Below are positions 25,836 through 34,917 of a DNA stretch of 56,551 nucleotides, piece after piece. Source of the DNA: Paracoccaceae bacterium (GTDB lineage Bacteria > Pseudomonadota > Alphaproteobacteria > Rhodobacterales > Rhodobacteraceae). The notes under the pieces are model-generated. The model worked only from the letters and a program-made list of their open reading frames with translations, did no database searches and was not told the DNA's origin. The stretch's first letter is position 1. Every line of letters begins with the position of its first letter. A program made the translations under genes and the position numbers. The stretch lies in assembly GCA_014654775.1 (NCBI GenBank), contig JACVZW010000035.1:1-56551 (forward strand), written 5' to 3'.

Positions 25836-27047
25836 TCAGGCCTTGGTCTTTCCTGTCACATGCAGGATCAGGCAGACCACCATCAGGGCGGAGGCCAGAA
25901 GGAAGGGCGCACCCGGCGAAAAGAGAGGGGCGTCGGGGGCGGTGAAATAGGCGAAGGTTGACGTCATCAGAAGGGGCGAGGAGATCATCGCGATGGCGTT
26001 GAGCGAGGCGAGGACACCCTGCAATTCGCCCTGCGCATCGGCCGGGGCGGCGCGGCTGGCCAGCGCCTGCAGGGCCGGAGTGACGACCCCGCCAAGTGCG
26101 GTGATCGGCGTGATCAGCAGCGCATGCGCGCCTTGGGTGACAAGGCCGAGCGCGGCCAGCGTGGTGACATCCACCCACATGCCGTAATGGACCGCCCGGT
26201 GTTCGCCGAACCGTTTGATCAGCGGCCCCACAAGAAGGGCCTGACCCACGGCGAAGCTGATCCCATAAAGCGCGAGTGACAGGCCCACCATTGTGCTGTC
26301 CCACCCAAAGCGGGCCTGCCCGTAATAGGCCCAGATTGCCGGATAGACGTTCATCGCGATGCCGAGGATCAGAAAGCAGGTCAGCACCCGCTTCAGCCCC
26401 GGCAGGCGCGAGACGGCGCGCAGCGCGCCAAGCGGATTGGCGCGGGCAAGGCTGAAGGGGCGGCGGGTGGCATCGGTCACCGTCTCGGGCAGAACGAAAT
26501 AGCCAAAGATCATGTTGGCGAGCGCCAGCGCGGCGGCGGCGTAGAAAGGGGCGTGCAGGTCGATCGCGGCCAAGAGGCCGCCGATCAGCGGGCCGGCGAC
26601 GAAGCCAATGCCGAAACAGGCTCCGATCAGGCCGAAGCGCGCGCCGCGATTCTCGGGCGGGGTGATGTCGGCGATATAGGCGGTGGCGGTTGAATAGGTG
26701 GCTGCCGTGATCCCGGCCACGATGCGCGCCATCAGCAGCAGCCAGATCGTGGGAGCCATGGCCATCACGAGGTAGTCGGCCGACATCACCAAAAGCGAGA
26801 TGAGCAGGATCGGGCGGCGACCAAATCGGTCGGAGAGCGAGCCGATGATGGGGCCGAACAGGAACTGCATCACTGCATAGGAGGTCGACAGGATACCGCC
26901 CCAGATGGCGGCCTGCGACAGGGTGCCGCCCGTCACGCTTTCGATCAGGTCCGGCATGACCGGGAAGATCAGGCCGATGCCGATGGCGTCGATCGTGATG
27001 GTGATCAGGATGAAGGCGAGGGCAAGCTTTTCGCGGCGATCGGACAT
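25836..27047 (-). CDS. MFS efflux transporter, TetA-like (DHA1 family)
   Basis: A 403-residue major-facilitator protein with about twelve membrane helices. Motif A between helices 2 and 3 reads GPIIGSLSDRFGRRP, helix 4 carries the ARIVAGITAATYSTATAYIAD segment, and helix 5 has the antiporter motif C region (GACFGIGFVAGPLIGGLLA). These match the tetracycline-type drug/proton antiporters, but many such genes in environmental bacteria do not confer tetracycline resistance. The ATG at 27047 is preferred because AAGGGA lies about 7 bases upstream, over an in-frame ATG at 27065. No TetR regulator is adjacent. Confidence 0.88.
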   Translation of the reverse strand: MSDRREKLALAFILITITIDAIGIGLIFPVMPDLIESVTGGTLSQAAIWGGILSTSYAVMQFLFGPIIGSLSDRFGRRPILLISLLVMSADYLVMAMAPTIWLLLMARIVAGITAATYSTATAYIADITPPENRGARFGLIGACFGIGFVAGPLIGGLLAAIDLHAPFYAAAALALANMIFGYFVLPETVTDATRRPFSLARANPLGALRAVSRLPGLKRVLTCFLILGIAMNVYPAIWAYYGQARFGWDSTMVGLSLALYGISFAVGQALLVGPLIKRFGEHRAVHYGMWVDVTTLAALGLVTQGAHALLITPITALGGVVTPALQALASRAAPADAQGELQGVLASLNAIAMISSPLLMTSTFAYFTAPDAPLFSPGAPFLLASALMVVCLILHVTGKTKA

Positions 27048-27079
27048 GCGGATTCCCTTGCCCATTGCATCGGGCGAGC

Positions 27080-27817
27080 CTAGCGGCTGTCAGGCAAAGT
27101 TGACAGGGGGCGCCGCGAGATCGCGTCGATCCGTTGCGCCAGTGCGTCTGGCGCGGCGAAGAAGGGGGAGTGGCCGCAGGGCAGGGTGCTGATGTGGTCG
27201 GGCGGCAGGCCAGCTGCCATGGTTTCCTGATAGTCGGGCGGGATCACGCGGTCATCGGTGCAGCGGATGTAGAAACGGGGCAGCGCTTCGGCCCGCGCGG
27301 TGTCGGGGATCGGTGTTTCCTGCGGGGCGATAGGCTGGCGGCAGAGGCGACGCTGCGCGAGGGCGAGGTCGTCAGCCGGGCAATCGTGGTAGAAGAGGGC
27401 GGTGGTTTTTGCAGGATCGAAGGTGAATGTCGTGCGGCTCTCGTCGATCCGGAAGGCCCCGGCGAGCGGTTGGCGCGGCCCGGCGCGGCGCATCTCGGCA
27501 AGGGTGTGTCCGGCTTTCGGCAGATAGGCGCAGACATAGATCAACGCGGCGATGCGGTCAGGTGCCGCTTGCGCGGCGGCGGTGATGGGAAAGCCGCCCA
27601 TGCTGTGGCCGACAAGGATGGTGGTGCTGTCGAGGGCCCGAAGGACCGCCTCCGCATAGCTGTCCAGCGTCACGGTCGCGGGATCGGTGCCGTCATCGCC
27701 GTGCGACGGCAGATCGATGGCGCGGGCGCGGTGGCCCATCGCCTGCAGGGCCGGGATCACCCTGTGCCAGCACCATGCCCCATGCGCCGCGCCATGGACG
27801 AGAAGGATGTCAGACAT
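27080..27817 (-). CDS. Alpha/beta hydrolase (EstC/hydroxynitrile-lyase-like esterase)
   Basis: A 245-residue alpha/beta hydrolase of the plant-esterase/EstC type. The N-terminus ILLVHGAAHGAWCWHRVIPALQAMGH is characteristic. Nucleophile Ser72 lies in VGHSMGG, the catalytic Asp in RCTDDRVIPPDYQ, and the His in LPCGHSPFF. Such enzymes cleave small esters; the substrate is unknown. Its ATG overlaps the end of the pcaD gene by 8 bases and the MFS gene follows 32 bases later, so the three may form one transcript. Confidence 0.87.
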   Translation of the reverse strand: MSDILLVHGAAHGAWCWHRVIPALQAMGHRARAIDLPSHGDDGTDPATVTLDSYAEAVLRALDSTTILVGHSMGGFPITAAAQAAPDRIAALIYVCAYLPKAGHTLAEMRRAGPRQPLAGAFRIDESRTTFTFDPAKTTALFYHDCPADDLALAQRRLCRQPIAPQETPIPDTARAEALPRFYIRCTDDRVIPPDYQETMAAGLPPDHISTLPCGHSPFFAAPDALAQRIDAISRRPLSTLPDSR

Positions 27818-28598
27818 GGCCGATCTCCGTCAGGAATTGGTTCAGCAAGGCGGCATATTCGGCGGGCTTTTCCACCATCGGCAGATGGCCTGCGCCGCGC
27901 ATGAGGGCAAAGCGGTGGCCGCGAATCAATTCGGCCGTCTCTCGCACCAGATCGGGCGGGGTGGCGCCGTCATTGGCCCCCGCGATGGCCAGCGTGGGAA
28001 GGGTGAGCGTGGCCGTCGTTTCGTAGAAATCCGTGCCCGCGATGGCGGCGGCGCAACCCATCCAGCCTTCGGGGGCGGTTGCGAGAAACCCTGAACTTAG
28101 GCGCGCAAGATGTTGGCTTTCTTTCCATTTCCGCCCCAGCCAGCGGTCCATCGTGGCATCGTGCAGGGCGGCCATCCCGCCTGCGCGCACGGCGGCGATC
28201 CGCTCGTGCCACTGTTCGGGGCGGCCGATCTTTGCGGCGGTGTTGGACAGGATCATCGCGCGGACAAGGTCGAGCCGTTTCACCGCGAGGCCCTGCGCCA
28301 CCAGACCGCCGATGGAGAGGCCAAGGACCACGGCCCCTGTCATCGCGAAATGATCCATCAGCCGTTCCACATCGCGGATCAGCGCGCCCATGGCATAGGG
28401 GCCGGGGGGCGTGTCGGATTGCCCATGCCCGCGCAGGTCAAGCCGCAGGATGCGTAGTCCGCGGGGCAGCAAAGGCAGAAGGTCATCCCAGATCGCAAGG
28501 CTGGTGCCCAAGGCATGGATCAGCACGAGCGGCGCGCCGCCCTGCGGACCGGTGACATCAGCATTCAGGCGCAGGTCAGGGAAGAAGATCGGGGTCAT
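27810..28598 (-). CDS. pcaD: 3-oxoadipate enol-lactonase
   Basis: A 262-residue alpha/beta hydrolase that fits PcaD, which opens beta-ketoadipate enol-lactone to beta-ketoadipate in the protocatechuate/catechol branch. It shows APLVLIHALGTSLAIWDDLLPLL, LDLRGHGQSDTPPGPY, nucleophile Ser95 in LGLSIGGLVAQ, the Asp in GANDGATPP and the His in GAGHLPMVEKP, all typical. No other pca genes (pcaB, pcaC, pcaGH) are adjacent, so the assignment rests on sequence alone; a related esterase is the alternative. It overlaps the next hydrolase gene by 8 bases. Confidence 0.8.
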   Translation of the reverse strand: MTPIFFPDLRLNADVTGPQGGAPLVLIHALGTSLAIWDDLLPLLPRGLRILRLDLRGHGQSDTPPGPYAMGALIRDVERLMDHFAMTGAVVLGLSIGGLVAQGLAVKRLDLVRAMILSNTAAKIGRPEQWHERIAAVRAGGMAALHDATMDRWLGRKWKESQHLARLSSGFLATAPEGWMGCAAAIAGTDFYETTATLTLPTLAIAGANDGATPPDLVRETAELIRGHRFALMRGAGHLPMVEKPAEYAALLNQFLTEIGHV

Positions 28599-28666
28599 GT
28601 TCGGAAAAGGAATCTCTCTGGCTGTTTTGGCGCAGGAAAACCGGGAAATAGGTTCGAAAGTGACAG

Positions 28667-29638
28667 TCAGTCAGAGAACCGATCCAGCGCCATGCGAAAG
28701 GTGGCCGGATCGACATTGCCGCCCGAGGCGGTGCAGATCACCGTTTCGGGCAGGTCGGAGGCGAAAAGCGCAGCGGCCAGCGCTACGGCCCCGCCCGGTT
28801 CCAGCACGATCCGCAGATGGGTGAAGGCCAGCGCCATTGCGCGCAGAGCCTGATCGTCGGTGGCGACAAGGCCGGGACCGCAGAGGCGGGCGAGGATCGG
28901 GAAGGTCAGCGCGCCGGGGGCAGGGGTCAGGATCGCGTCGCAGATCGATCCTGTCGCTGCCGCATTGCGTTCGATGCGGCCCGCGCGCAGCGACCGGGCC
29001 ACATCGTCGAAACCTTCGGGTTCGGCGGTGCGGACGGTCAGACCCGGCGCTTCGGCCTCCAGAGCCAGCGCGATGCCTGCCGAGAGGCCGCCGCCACCGC
29101 AGCAGGTGATGACGGTGGCCTCCGCCACCCCCTCTGCGCGGGCCTGTTCGGCGATCTCCAGCCCTGTCGTGCCCTGTCCGGCCACGACCTGCGGATCGTC
29201 GAAGGGCTTGATCAGCGTCAGCCCCCGTTCGGCCGTGAGCCGCGCGCCCAAGGCATCGCGGTCCTCGGTCGCGCGATCGTAAAGGATCACTTCTGCCCCA
29301 TAGGCGCGGGTATTGGCGATCTTCACGGCGGGCGCGTCCGAGGGCATCAGGATCACGGCAGGGCAACCATGCCGTGCCGCAGCCAGCGCCACGCCCTGCG
29401 CGTGGTTTCCCGAGGAATAGGCCATTACCCCTTTGGCCCGCGTCGCAGGATCAAGGGCCGAGATGGCGGACCAGCCGCCGCGAAACTTGAACGACCCCGT
29501 CAGTTGCAGGCATTCCGCCTTTACGAAGATCCGCCGCCCCGCCATCGCATCCAGAAGCGGCGCGTTGAGAAGCGGCGTCACGCGGGCATGGCCCGCCAGC
29601 CGCGCGGCAGCGGCTCGGATCATCGTGATGTCGGTCAT
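28667..29638 (-). CDS. Threonine/serine dehydratase-like PLP enzyme
   Basis: A 323-residue fold-type II PLP enzyme. The cofactor lysine lies in LTGSFKFRGG, substrate-loop SSGNHAQG follows, and the phosphate-binding glycine loop is CCGGGGLSAG. There is no C-terminal regulatory ACT domain, so it is the short catabolic type: serine/threonine dehydratase, threo-3-hydroxyaspartate dehydratase or serine racemase. Which of these cannot be decided by eye. It forms an operon with the upstream hydrolase (ATGA overlap at 29635-29638) and precedes pcaD after a 68-base gap. Confidence 0.87.
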   Translation of the reverse strand: MTDITMIRAAAARLAGHARVTPLLNAPLLDAMAGRRIFVKAECLQLTGSFKFRGGWSAISALDPATRAKGVMAYSSGNHAQGVALAAARHGCPAVILMPSDAPAVKIANTRAYGAEVILYDRATEDRDALGARLTAERGLTLIKPFDDPQVVAGQGTTGLEIAEQARAEGVAEATVITCCGGGGLSAGIALALEAEAPGLTVRTAEPEGFDDVARSLRAGRIERNAAATGSICDAILTPAPGALTFPILARLCGPGLVATDDQALRAMALAFTHLRIVLEPGGAVALAAALFASDLPETVICTASGGNVDPATFRMALDRFSD

Positions 29639-30459
29639 GCGCAGGCTTTCAGGAAGGCGTGGATCGCGGCGAGGCTTTCGCCCTCATCCAAGAAGGGGAT
29701 ATGGGCGCGGTCCGGCACTTCGGCAAAGATCAGGTCGGGGCGGCGGCGGCGCATCTCGGCCACGGTTTCCACCGTCAGCAGATCGGAATTCGCCCCCCGG
29801 ATCAGAGCCATCGGCAGCCCCGCGCAGGCATCGTAAAGCGGCCAGAGATCGGCAGGCGGCCCGTCGAAGGCGGCAAGGAAGGCATCCCGCAGCGCCGGGT
29901 CATAGGTGATCTTCAGCCCCGTCTCGGTCGCGCTGTAATGCAGCCGCGCCTCGGCCAGCCATCGGTCTGCCGGGACATGGGCGAAACCGGGCATATTGCG
30001 GGGCAGGGCTTCGGCCAGCGCCTCATGCGTTTTGGAGGCCGGATTGCGACCCACGTAATCGAATATGCGGGTCAGTCCGGGGCGGTGGATGTCCGGCCCG
30101 ATGTCGTTGAGGCAGAGGCCGAGCAGCCGATCCTTGGCCACGGCAGCCAGCAGCATGCCGATCAGCCCCCCGCGTGACGTGCCAAGGATCGCGGCCCGGT
30201 CCACCCGCAGATGATCCAGCAGGGCCAGAGCATCCTGCCCCTCTTGTGGGACGGTATAGGTGGCGGCTCCGGTCCAGTCACTTGCCCCCCGGCCGCGGTA
30301 ATCCATCCGGATCAGGCGGCAGGGCGGCAGATGGGGGCGGAGATAGTCGAAATCCGCCATCGTCCGGGTCAGGCCCGGCAGGCAAAGCAGCGGCAGCCCT
30401 TCGCCCTCGTCGGAATAAGCGAGGCGGGCGCCATCGCGGGCAATGAAGGTGGCCGTCAT
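29635..30459 (-). CDS. Alpha/beta hydrolase
   Basis: A 274-residue alpha/beta hydrolase. MTATFIARDGARLAYSDEGEGLPLLCLPGLTRTMADFDYLRPHL is a standard start. The nucleophile elbow is LGTSRGGLIGM, the acid probably lies in LIRGANSDLLTVETV, and the His in VPDRAHIPFLDE. It belongs to the 3-oxoadipate enol-lactonase/haloperoxidase-like group, with no assigned substrate. The start at 30459 is preferred; the frame continues upstream only through non-coding leader. Its stop overlaps the dehydratase ATG by 4 bases. Confidence 0.85.
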   Translation of the reverse strand: MTATFIARDGARLAYSDEGEGLPLLCLPGLTRTMADFDYLRPHLPPCRLIRMDYRGRGASDWTGAATYTVPQEGQDALALLDHLRVDRAAILGTSRGGLIGMLLAAVAKDRLLGLCLNDIGPDIHRPGLTRIFDYVGRNPASKTHEALAEALPRNMPGFAHVPADRWLAEARLHYSATETGLKITYDPALRDAFLAAFDGPPADLWPLYDACAGLPMALIRGANSDLLTVETVAEMRRRRPDLIFAEVPDRAHIPFLDEGESLAAIHAFLKACA

Positions 30460-30636
30460 GGGCGCGTCCGGGCAGTGGGCGAAGGGTGGGGCATCTGTCT
30501 TTGGGTCTTTGAGGCTGAGGGCCGGGAAAATCGGATCGGAGGCAGTCTGCGGCGGAAACTCTTTCCAATCTTCTGGCGTAGCGCACTGTGGCACAGCGGC
30601 GGGGCCGGAGTAAGGGGGGCGCGACCTTCGGGGCGC

Positions 30637-30665
30637 TTGCCGCCCGCGCTTACATTCCCTAAACC
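30637..30665 (+). promoter_or_regulatory. Candidate sigma-70 promoter of the ABC exporter
   Basis: TTGCCG (30637-30642) and TAAACC (30660-30665) are separated by 17 bases and lie 24 bases before the ABC exporter ATG at 30690, in the 230-base gap between divergent genes. The -35 is good and the -10 weak, as is usual for this group. Confidence 0.35.
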
Positions 30666-30689
30666 CGTCCCGCGCAACAGGGAAGAGAC

Positions 30690-32468
30690 ATGGCGAAGGA
30701 CGACACGGCAGAGGCCCGCGCAAGCTCTAAGAAAGTGGGTGCGCTGCGGGGGCTGGCCCCCTTTCTGCTCCCCTATCGGGGGATGACGCTGCTGGCGCTG
30801 GCGGCGCTGGTCATCACGGCAGGGATGAGCCTTCTTTTGCCGCTGGCCGTGCGCCGGGTGGTGGACGGATTCAACGAGGATGTGGCGATCCTCGACCAGT
30901 ATTTCGCGGCGGCGCTGGCCATTGCCGCGCTTCTCGCCATCGGGACGGGGGTGCGCTACTATTTCGTGACGAAACTGGGCGAGCGGGTGGTGGCCGATAT
31001 CCGCCGCGCTGTCTTTGACCGCGTCATGGGCATGAGCCCGGCCTTTTTCGAAAAGCTGATGACGGGCGAGGTGGTCAGCCGGATCACCACCGACACCACG
31101 TTGATCCTGTCATTGATCGGCTCGTCGGTTTCCGTCGCGCTACGCAACATCCTGATGCTGGCGGGCGGGCTTATCCTTTTGTCGCTGACCTCGCCCAAGC
31201 TGACGGGGCTGGTGCTCTTGATCGTGCCTGCCGTGGTCGTGCCGATCGTCATCCTTGGCCGCCGTCTGCGCGGGTTGAGCCGGGAATCGCAGGATTGGAT
31301 CGCCAATTCCTCGGGCGCGGCCTCCGAAGCGCTGGGGTCGGTGCAGACGGTGCAGGCCTTTACGCATGAGGGTCTGACGCGGGCGCAATTCGCGGATGTG
31401 ACCGAGAAATCCTTCCTCGTCGCCCAGACCCGCACGCGGGTGCGGGCGATGATGACCGTGATCGTCATTTTCCTTGTCTTCACCGGCATCGTGGGCGTGC
31501 TGTGGATCGGCGCGCGGGATGTGCGGGCGGGTGCGATGACGCCGGGCGAATTGGTGCAATTCGTGATCTATGCCGTGATGGTGGCGGGATCGGTCGGCGC
31601 GCTGTCGGAAATCTGGGGCGAATTGCAGCGCGCGGCGGGCGCGACGGAACGGCTGGTGGAGTTGTTGAACGCCGAGGATTCGGTGCGCGATGCGTCCCAG
31701 CCGAAGGCGCTGCCGCGCCCCGTGCGCGGTGAAGTCGTGTTCGACGATGTCACCTTCCGTTATCCGGCACGGCCTGAGGTATCGGCCCTGAACGGCGTTT
31801 CCCTGCATGTCTCGCCCGGCGAGACGGTGGCGCTCGTGGGTCCCTCGGGCGCGGGGAAGACGACGATCCTGCAGCTTCTGATGCGCTTCTACGACCCGCA
31901 ATCGGGCGTGGTGCGGCTGGATGGGGTGGACCTGCGCGACATGGCGCGGGCCGAGTTCCGACGCACCATCGCGCTGGTGCCGCAGGACCCGGTGATTTTC
32001 GCCACCTCGGCGCGGGAAAACATCCGCTTTGGCCGCCCGGATGCCACCGATGCCGAGGTGGAAGATGCGGCCCGCGCAGCGGCGGCGCATGACTTCCTGA
32101 CCGCACTGCCGCAGGGCTATGACACATGGCTTGGTGAGCGGGGGGTGATGCTGTCGGGTGGGCAGAAGCAGCGGGTGGCGATTGCCCGCGCCATCCTGCG
32201 CGATGCGCGCGTGCTGCTTTTGGACGAGGCGACCTCGGCCTTGGATGCGGAATCCGAACGCGCGGTGCAGGCGGCGGTGGAAAGCCTGTCGGAAGGGCGC
32301 AGTGTGCTGGTCGTGGCGCACCGTCTGGCGACGGTGAAGCGGGCGGATCGCATTGTGGTCTTTGATCAGGGCCGGATCGTAGCTGAGGGCACGCATGAGG
32401 CGCTGGTGGCCGAGGGCGGGCTTTATGCCCGGCTGGCGCGGCTGCAATTCACCGACGGGCAGGGCTGA
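30690..32468 (+). CDS. ABC transporter, fused permease/ATPase (MsbA/lipid exporter-like)
   Basis: A 592-residue half-transporter with a six-helix exporter domain (about 20-310) and a C-terminal ATPase (about 345-580). Motifs: Walker A GPSGAGKTT (about 384-392), Q-loop LVPQDP, signature LSGGQKQR (about 488), Walker B VLLLDEATSALD (about 508), and H-loop VVAHR. It works as a homodimer in the inner membrane and belongs to the group exporting lipids, lipid A precursors or drugs; this subtype is common in Rhodobacterales with no fixed substrate. An acyl-CoA synthetase follows 117 bases later on the same strand. Confidence 0.93.
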   Translation: MAKDDTAEARASSKKVGALRGLAPFLLPYRGMTLLALAALVITAGMSLLLPLAVRRVVDGFNEDVAILDQYFAAALAIAALLAIGTGVRYYFVTKLGERVVADIRRAVFDRVMGMSPAFFEKLMTGEVVSRITTDTTLILSLIGSSVSVALRNILMLAGGLILLSLTSPKLTGLVLLIVPAVVVPIVILGRRLRGLSRESQDWIANSSGAASEALGSVQTVQAFTHEGLTRAQFADVTEKSFLVAQTRTRVRAMMTVIVIFLVFTGIVGVLWIGARDVRAGAMTPGELVQFVIYAVMVAGSVGALSEIWGELQRAAGATERLVELLNAEDSVRDASQPKALPRPVRGEVVFDDVTFRYPARPEVSALNGVSLHVSPGETVALVGPSGAGKTTILQLLMRFYDPQSGVVRLDGVDLRDMARAEFRRTIALVPQDPVIFATSARENIRFGRPDATDAEVEDAARAAAAHDFLTALPQGYDTWLGERGVMLSGGQKQRVAIARAILRDARVLLLDEATSALDAESERAVQAAVESLSEGRSVLVVAHRLATVKRADRIVVFDQGRIVAEGTHEALVAEGGLYARLARLQFTDGQG

Positions 32469-32585
32469 GGCCCGGTCTGACGTTGCGTTTCACGAAGCTT
32501 GCTGCCTTGCTGCGAGCGGGGCGAGCCGTCACAGTCGCCTGAAGCCCCCGGGGAGGAACCAAAGGGGCGTGAAGGGGAGGATGCG

Positions 32586-34475
32586 ATGGGTGAATTCGCC
32601 AATCTTGCAGATGTGAAGGCCATTGAGGCCGAAATGCCCTGGGAAGCGCGCGGGGCCGCGCGCACGATGCACGAGTTTCTCAGCCGCGCGAAGGCCGCGC
32701 ATGGGACACGGCCCGCGATCAGCTATCAGATCCTGTCCGGCCCGAAGGAAAAGGCGGAGACCCTGACATGGAACGCGCTGCACGCCAAGGCGACGCAGGC
32801 GGCCAATCTGTTCCGCAGCCTCGGGATCGGCGAGACGGATGTGGTGGCCTATGTGCTGCCCAACAGCCTTGAAACCGCCATCACCCTGCTCGGCGGGGCC
32901 ATCGCGGGGATCGTGAACCCGATCAACCCTTTGCTGGAGCCCGAACAGATCAGCGCCATCCTGCGCGAGACGAAGGCGAAGGTCGTGGTCACGCTGAAGG
33001 CCTTTCCCAAGACCGACGTGCCGCAGAAGGTGGCCGAGGCGGTGAAGCACGCGCCCTCGGTCACGACGGTGCTGGAGGTGGATCTGGTCCGCTACCTTGC
33101 CCCGCCGAAGTCTTGGATCGTGCCGCTGATCCGACCGAAGAACCCGGTCACCCATACCGCCAACGTGAAAAGCTTCGCGACCGAACTGGCAAAGCATCCG
33201 GCGGATCGGCTGACCTTCGCGGATCGCCCCGAAGACCGGGTCGCGGCCTATTTCCATACGGGCGGGACGACGGGGATGCCCAAGGTGGCGCAGCACAAGG
33301 TTTCAGGCATGGTCTATAACGGCTGGCTGGGGCAGCGGCTTTTGTTCAAGGAAACCGATTGCGTGATGTGCCCGCTGCCGCTGTTCCATGTTTTTGCGGC
33401 CTATCCGATCCTGATGTCGATGATCGCCTCGGGCGCGCATGCCGTCTTTCCCACTCCCGCCGGATACCGTGGCGAGGGGGTCTTCGACAATCTCTGGAAG
33501 CTGATCGAACGCTGGCGCTGCACCTATCTGATCACCGTGCCCACCGCGCTGGCCGCGCTGATGCAGCGGCCGATCGATGCCGATATCTCCAGCCTGAAGA
33601 ACGCCTTTTCCGGATCGGCGCCCCTGCCGGTGGAGCTTTACAACCGCTTCTACAAGGCGACGGGGGTAGAGATCGTCGAAGGCTACGGCCTGACGGAATG
33701 CACCTGCCTTGTGTCGGTCAACCCGCCGGGGGGGACGAAGAAGATCGGGTCGGTGGGTCTGCCCTTCCCGCATACCCATGTGCGCATCCTGCAAAAGGCA
33801 GGCGACGGCTTTCGCGACTGCGCCGCCGATGAGGTGGGAGAGATCTGCGTCGCCAATCCCGGCGTGTTCAAGGGATCGACCTATACCGAGGTGGACAAGA
33901 ACAAGGACCTCTTCGCCGAGGGCCGTTTCCTGCGGACGGGCGATCTGGGGCGGATCGATGCGGATGGCTATCTGTTCATCACGGGGCGCGCGAAGGACCT
34001 GATCATTCGGGGCGGGCACAACATTGACCCTGCGGTGATCGAGGAAGGGCTGATGAAGCATGAGGCGGTGGCCTTTGTCGGCGCCATCGGCCAGCCAGAT
34101 GCCCATTCGGGCGAATTGCCTTGCGCCTATGTGGAACTGGTCAAGGGCAAGGAGATCGGGGTGGAAGAGTTGATCACCTACGCCCAGACCCATATCCACG
34201 AACGCGCCGCCGTGCCCAAATACATTGAAATCCTTCCGGAATTGCCCAAGACGGCGGTGGGTAAGGTGTTCAAGCCCGACCTGCGCCGCATGGCCATCTC
34301 TCGGGTCTATGACGCCGCGCTGGCCGAGGCGGGCATCCCCGCCTATGTGGCCGAGGTGGTGGAAGACAAAAAGCGCGGGCTGGTGGCGCAGCTTGTACGC
34401 AATGGCCCTGCCGATCAGGACAAGGTGCAGGCCGTGCTGGGCGGCTTCACCGGCGCGTGGGAATGGACGGACTGA
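32586..34475 (+). CDS. AMP-dependent acyl-CoA synthetase
   Basis: A 629-residue adenylate-forming enzyme that activates a carboxylic acid to acyl-AMP and then acyl-CoA. Motifs: the P-loop YFHTGGTTGMPKVAQHK (about 222-238), FSGSAPLPVELYNRF, the adenine motif VEGYGLTECTC, RTGDLGRIDADGYLFITGRAKDLIIRGGHNIDP (A8 hinge), and PKTAVGKVFKPDLRR with the catalytic C-terminal lysine. It is somewhat longer than typical FadD and resembles the acyl-CoA synthetases of alphaproteobacteria that carry an N-terminal extension. GGGGAGGA lies just upstream of the ATG at 32586. It converges on dtd seven bases away. Chain-length preference unknown. Confidence 0.92.
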   Translation: MGEFANLADVKAIEAEMPWEARGAARTMHEFLSRAKAAHGTRPAISYQILSGPKEKAETLTWNALHAKATQAANLFRSLGIGETDVVAYVLPNSLETAITLLGGAIAGIVNPINPLLEPEQISAILRETKAKVVVTLKAFPKTDVPQKVAEAVKHAPSVTTVLEVDLVRYLAPPKSWIVPLIRPKNPVTHTANVKSFATELAKHPADRLTFADRPEDRVAAYFHTGGTTGMPKVAQHKVSGMVYNGWLGQRLLFKETDCVMCPLPLFHVFAAYPILMSMIASGAHAVFPTPAGYRGEGVFDNLWKLIERWRCTYLITVPTALAALMQRPIDADISSLKNAFSGSAPLPVELYNRFYKATGVEIVEGYGLTECTCLVSVNPPGGTKKIGSVGLPFPHTHVRILQKAGDGFRDCAADEVGEICVANPGVFKGSTYTEVDKNKDLFAEGRFLRTGDLGRIDADGYLFITGRAKDLIIRGGHNIDPAVIEEGLMKHEAVAFVGAIGQPDAHSGELPCAYVELVKGKEIGVEELITYAQTHIHERAAVPKYIEILPELPKTAVGKVFKPDLRRMAISRVYDAALAEAGIPAYVAEVVEDKKRGLVAQLVRNGPADQDKVQAVLGGFTGAWEWTD

Positions 34476-34482
34476 CCGCGCG

Positions 34483-34917
34483 TCAGACGTCCATCCAGAT
34501 CGTCACGGGTCCGTCATTGTTCAGGCTGACATCCATATCGGCCCCGAAGATGCCATTGGCCGTGGCAATGCCTTCAGCCTGCACCTTGGCGGTGAAGTAT
34601 TCGTAGAGGCGCTTGCCCTCGTCCGGTTTGGCGGCGGTGGAAAAGCCGGGGCGGTTGCCGCGCAGATCGGCGGCGAGGGTGAACTGCGACACGATCAGGG
34701 CGCTGCCGCCGATATCGCGGATGGACAGGTTCATCTTGCCCTGTTCATCCTTGAAAATCCGCAGTTTGGCGATCTTGGCCGCCAGTTGATCCGCCTTGGC
34801 CTCGGTATCCCCCTCCATCGCGCAGACCAGGATCAGAAGGCCCGCGCCGATCTCTCCGGTCACCTGACCATCAACGGTGACGGAGGCGCGGCTAACGCGT
34901 TGGAGGACAGCCCTCAC
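34483..34917 (-). CDS. dtd: D-aminoacyl-tRNA deacylase
   Basis: A 144-residue Dtd, which removes D-amino acids (and glycine mischarged on tRNA-Ala) from tRNA. Signature segments: [17 protein letters not shown] at the start, the catalytic [20 protein letters not shown] (SQFTL motif), and the Gly-cisPro-type [11 protein letters not shown] near the end (GPVT). The start is set at the GTG 34915-34917: it gives the usual family N-terminus and overlaps the PfkB gene stop as GTGA. A GTG five codons earlier is less likely. It is translationally coupled to the upstream sugar kinase. Confidence 0.93.
   Translation of the reverse strand: MRAVLQRVSRASVTVDGQVTGEIGAGLLILVCAMEGDTEAKADQLAAKIAKLRIFKDEQGKMNLSIRDIGGSALIVSQFTLAADLRGNRPGFSTAAKPDEGKRLYEYFTAKVQAEGIATANGIFGADMDVSLNNDGPVTIWMDV

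Noticed and set aside
25836-27047. Tetracycline resistance gene
   Set aside because: The MFS protein has TetA-like motifs, but no tetR partner or mobile context is present. Resistance cannot be claimed from sequence alone.
31140-32447. 435-residue minus-strand frame
   Set aside because: Antisense to the ABC exporter, whose Walker and signature motifs are intact on the plus strand.
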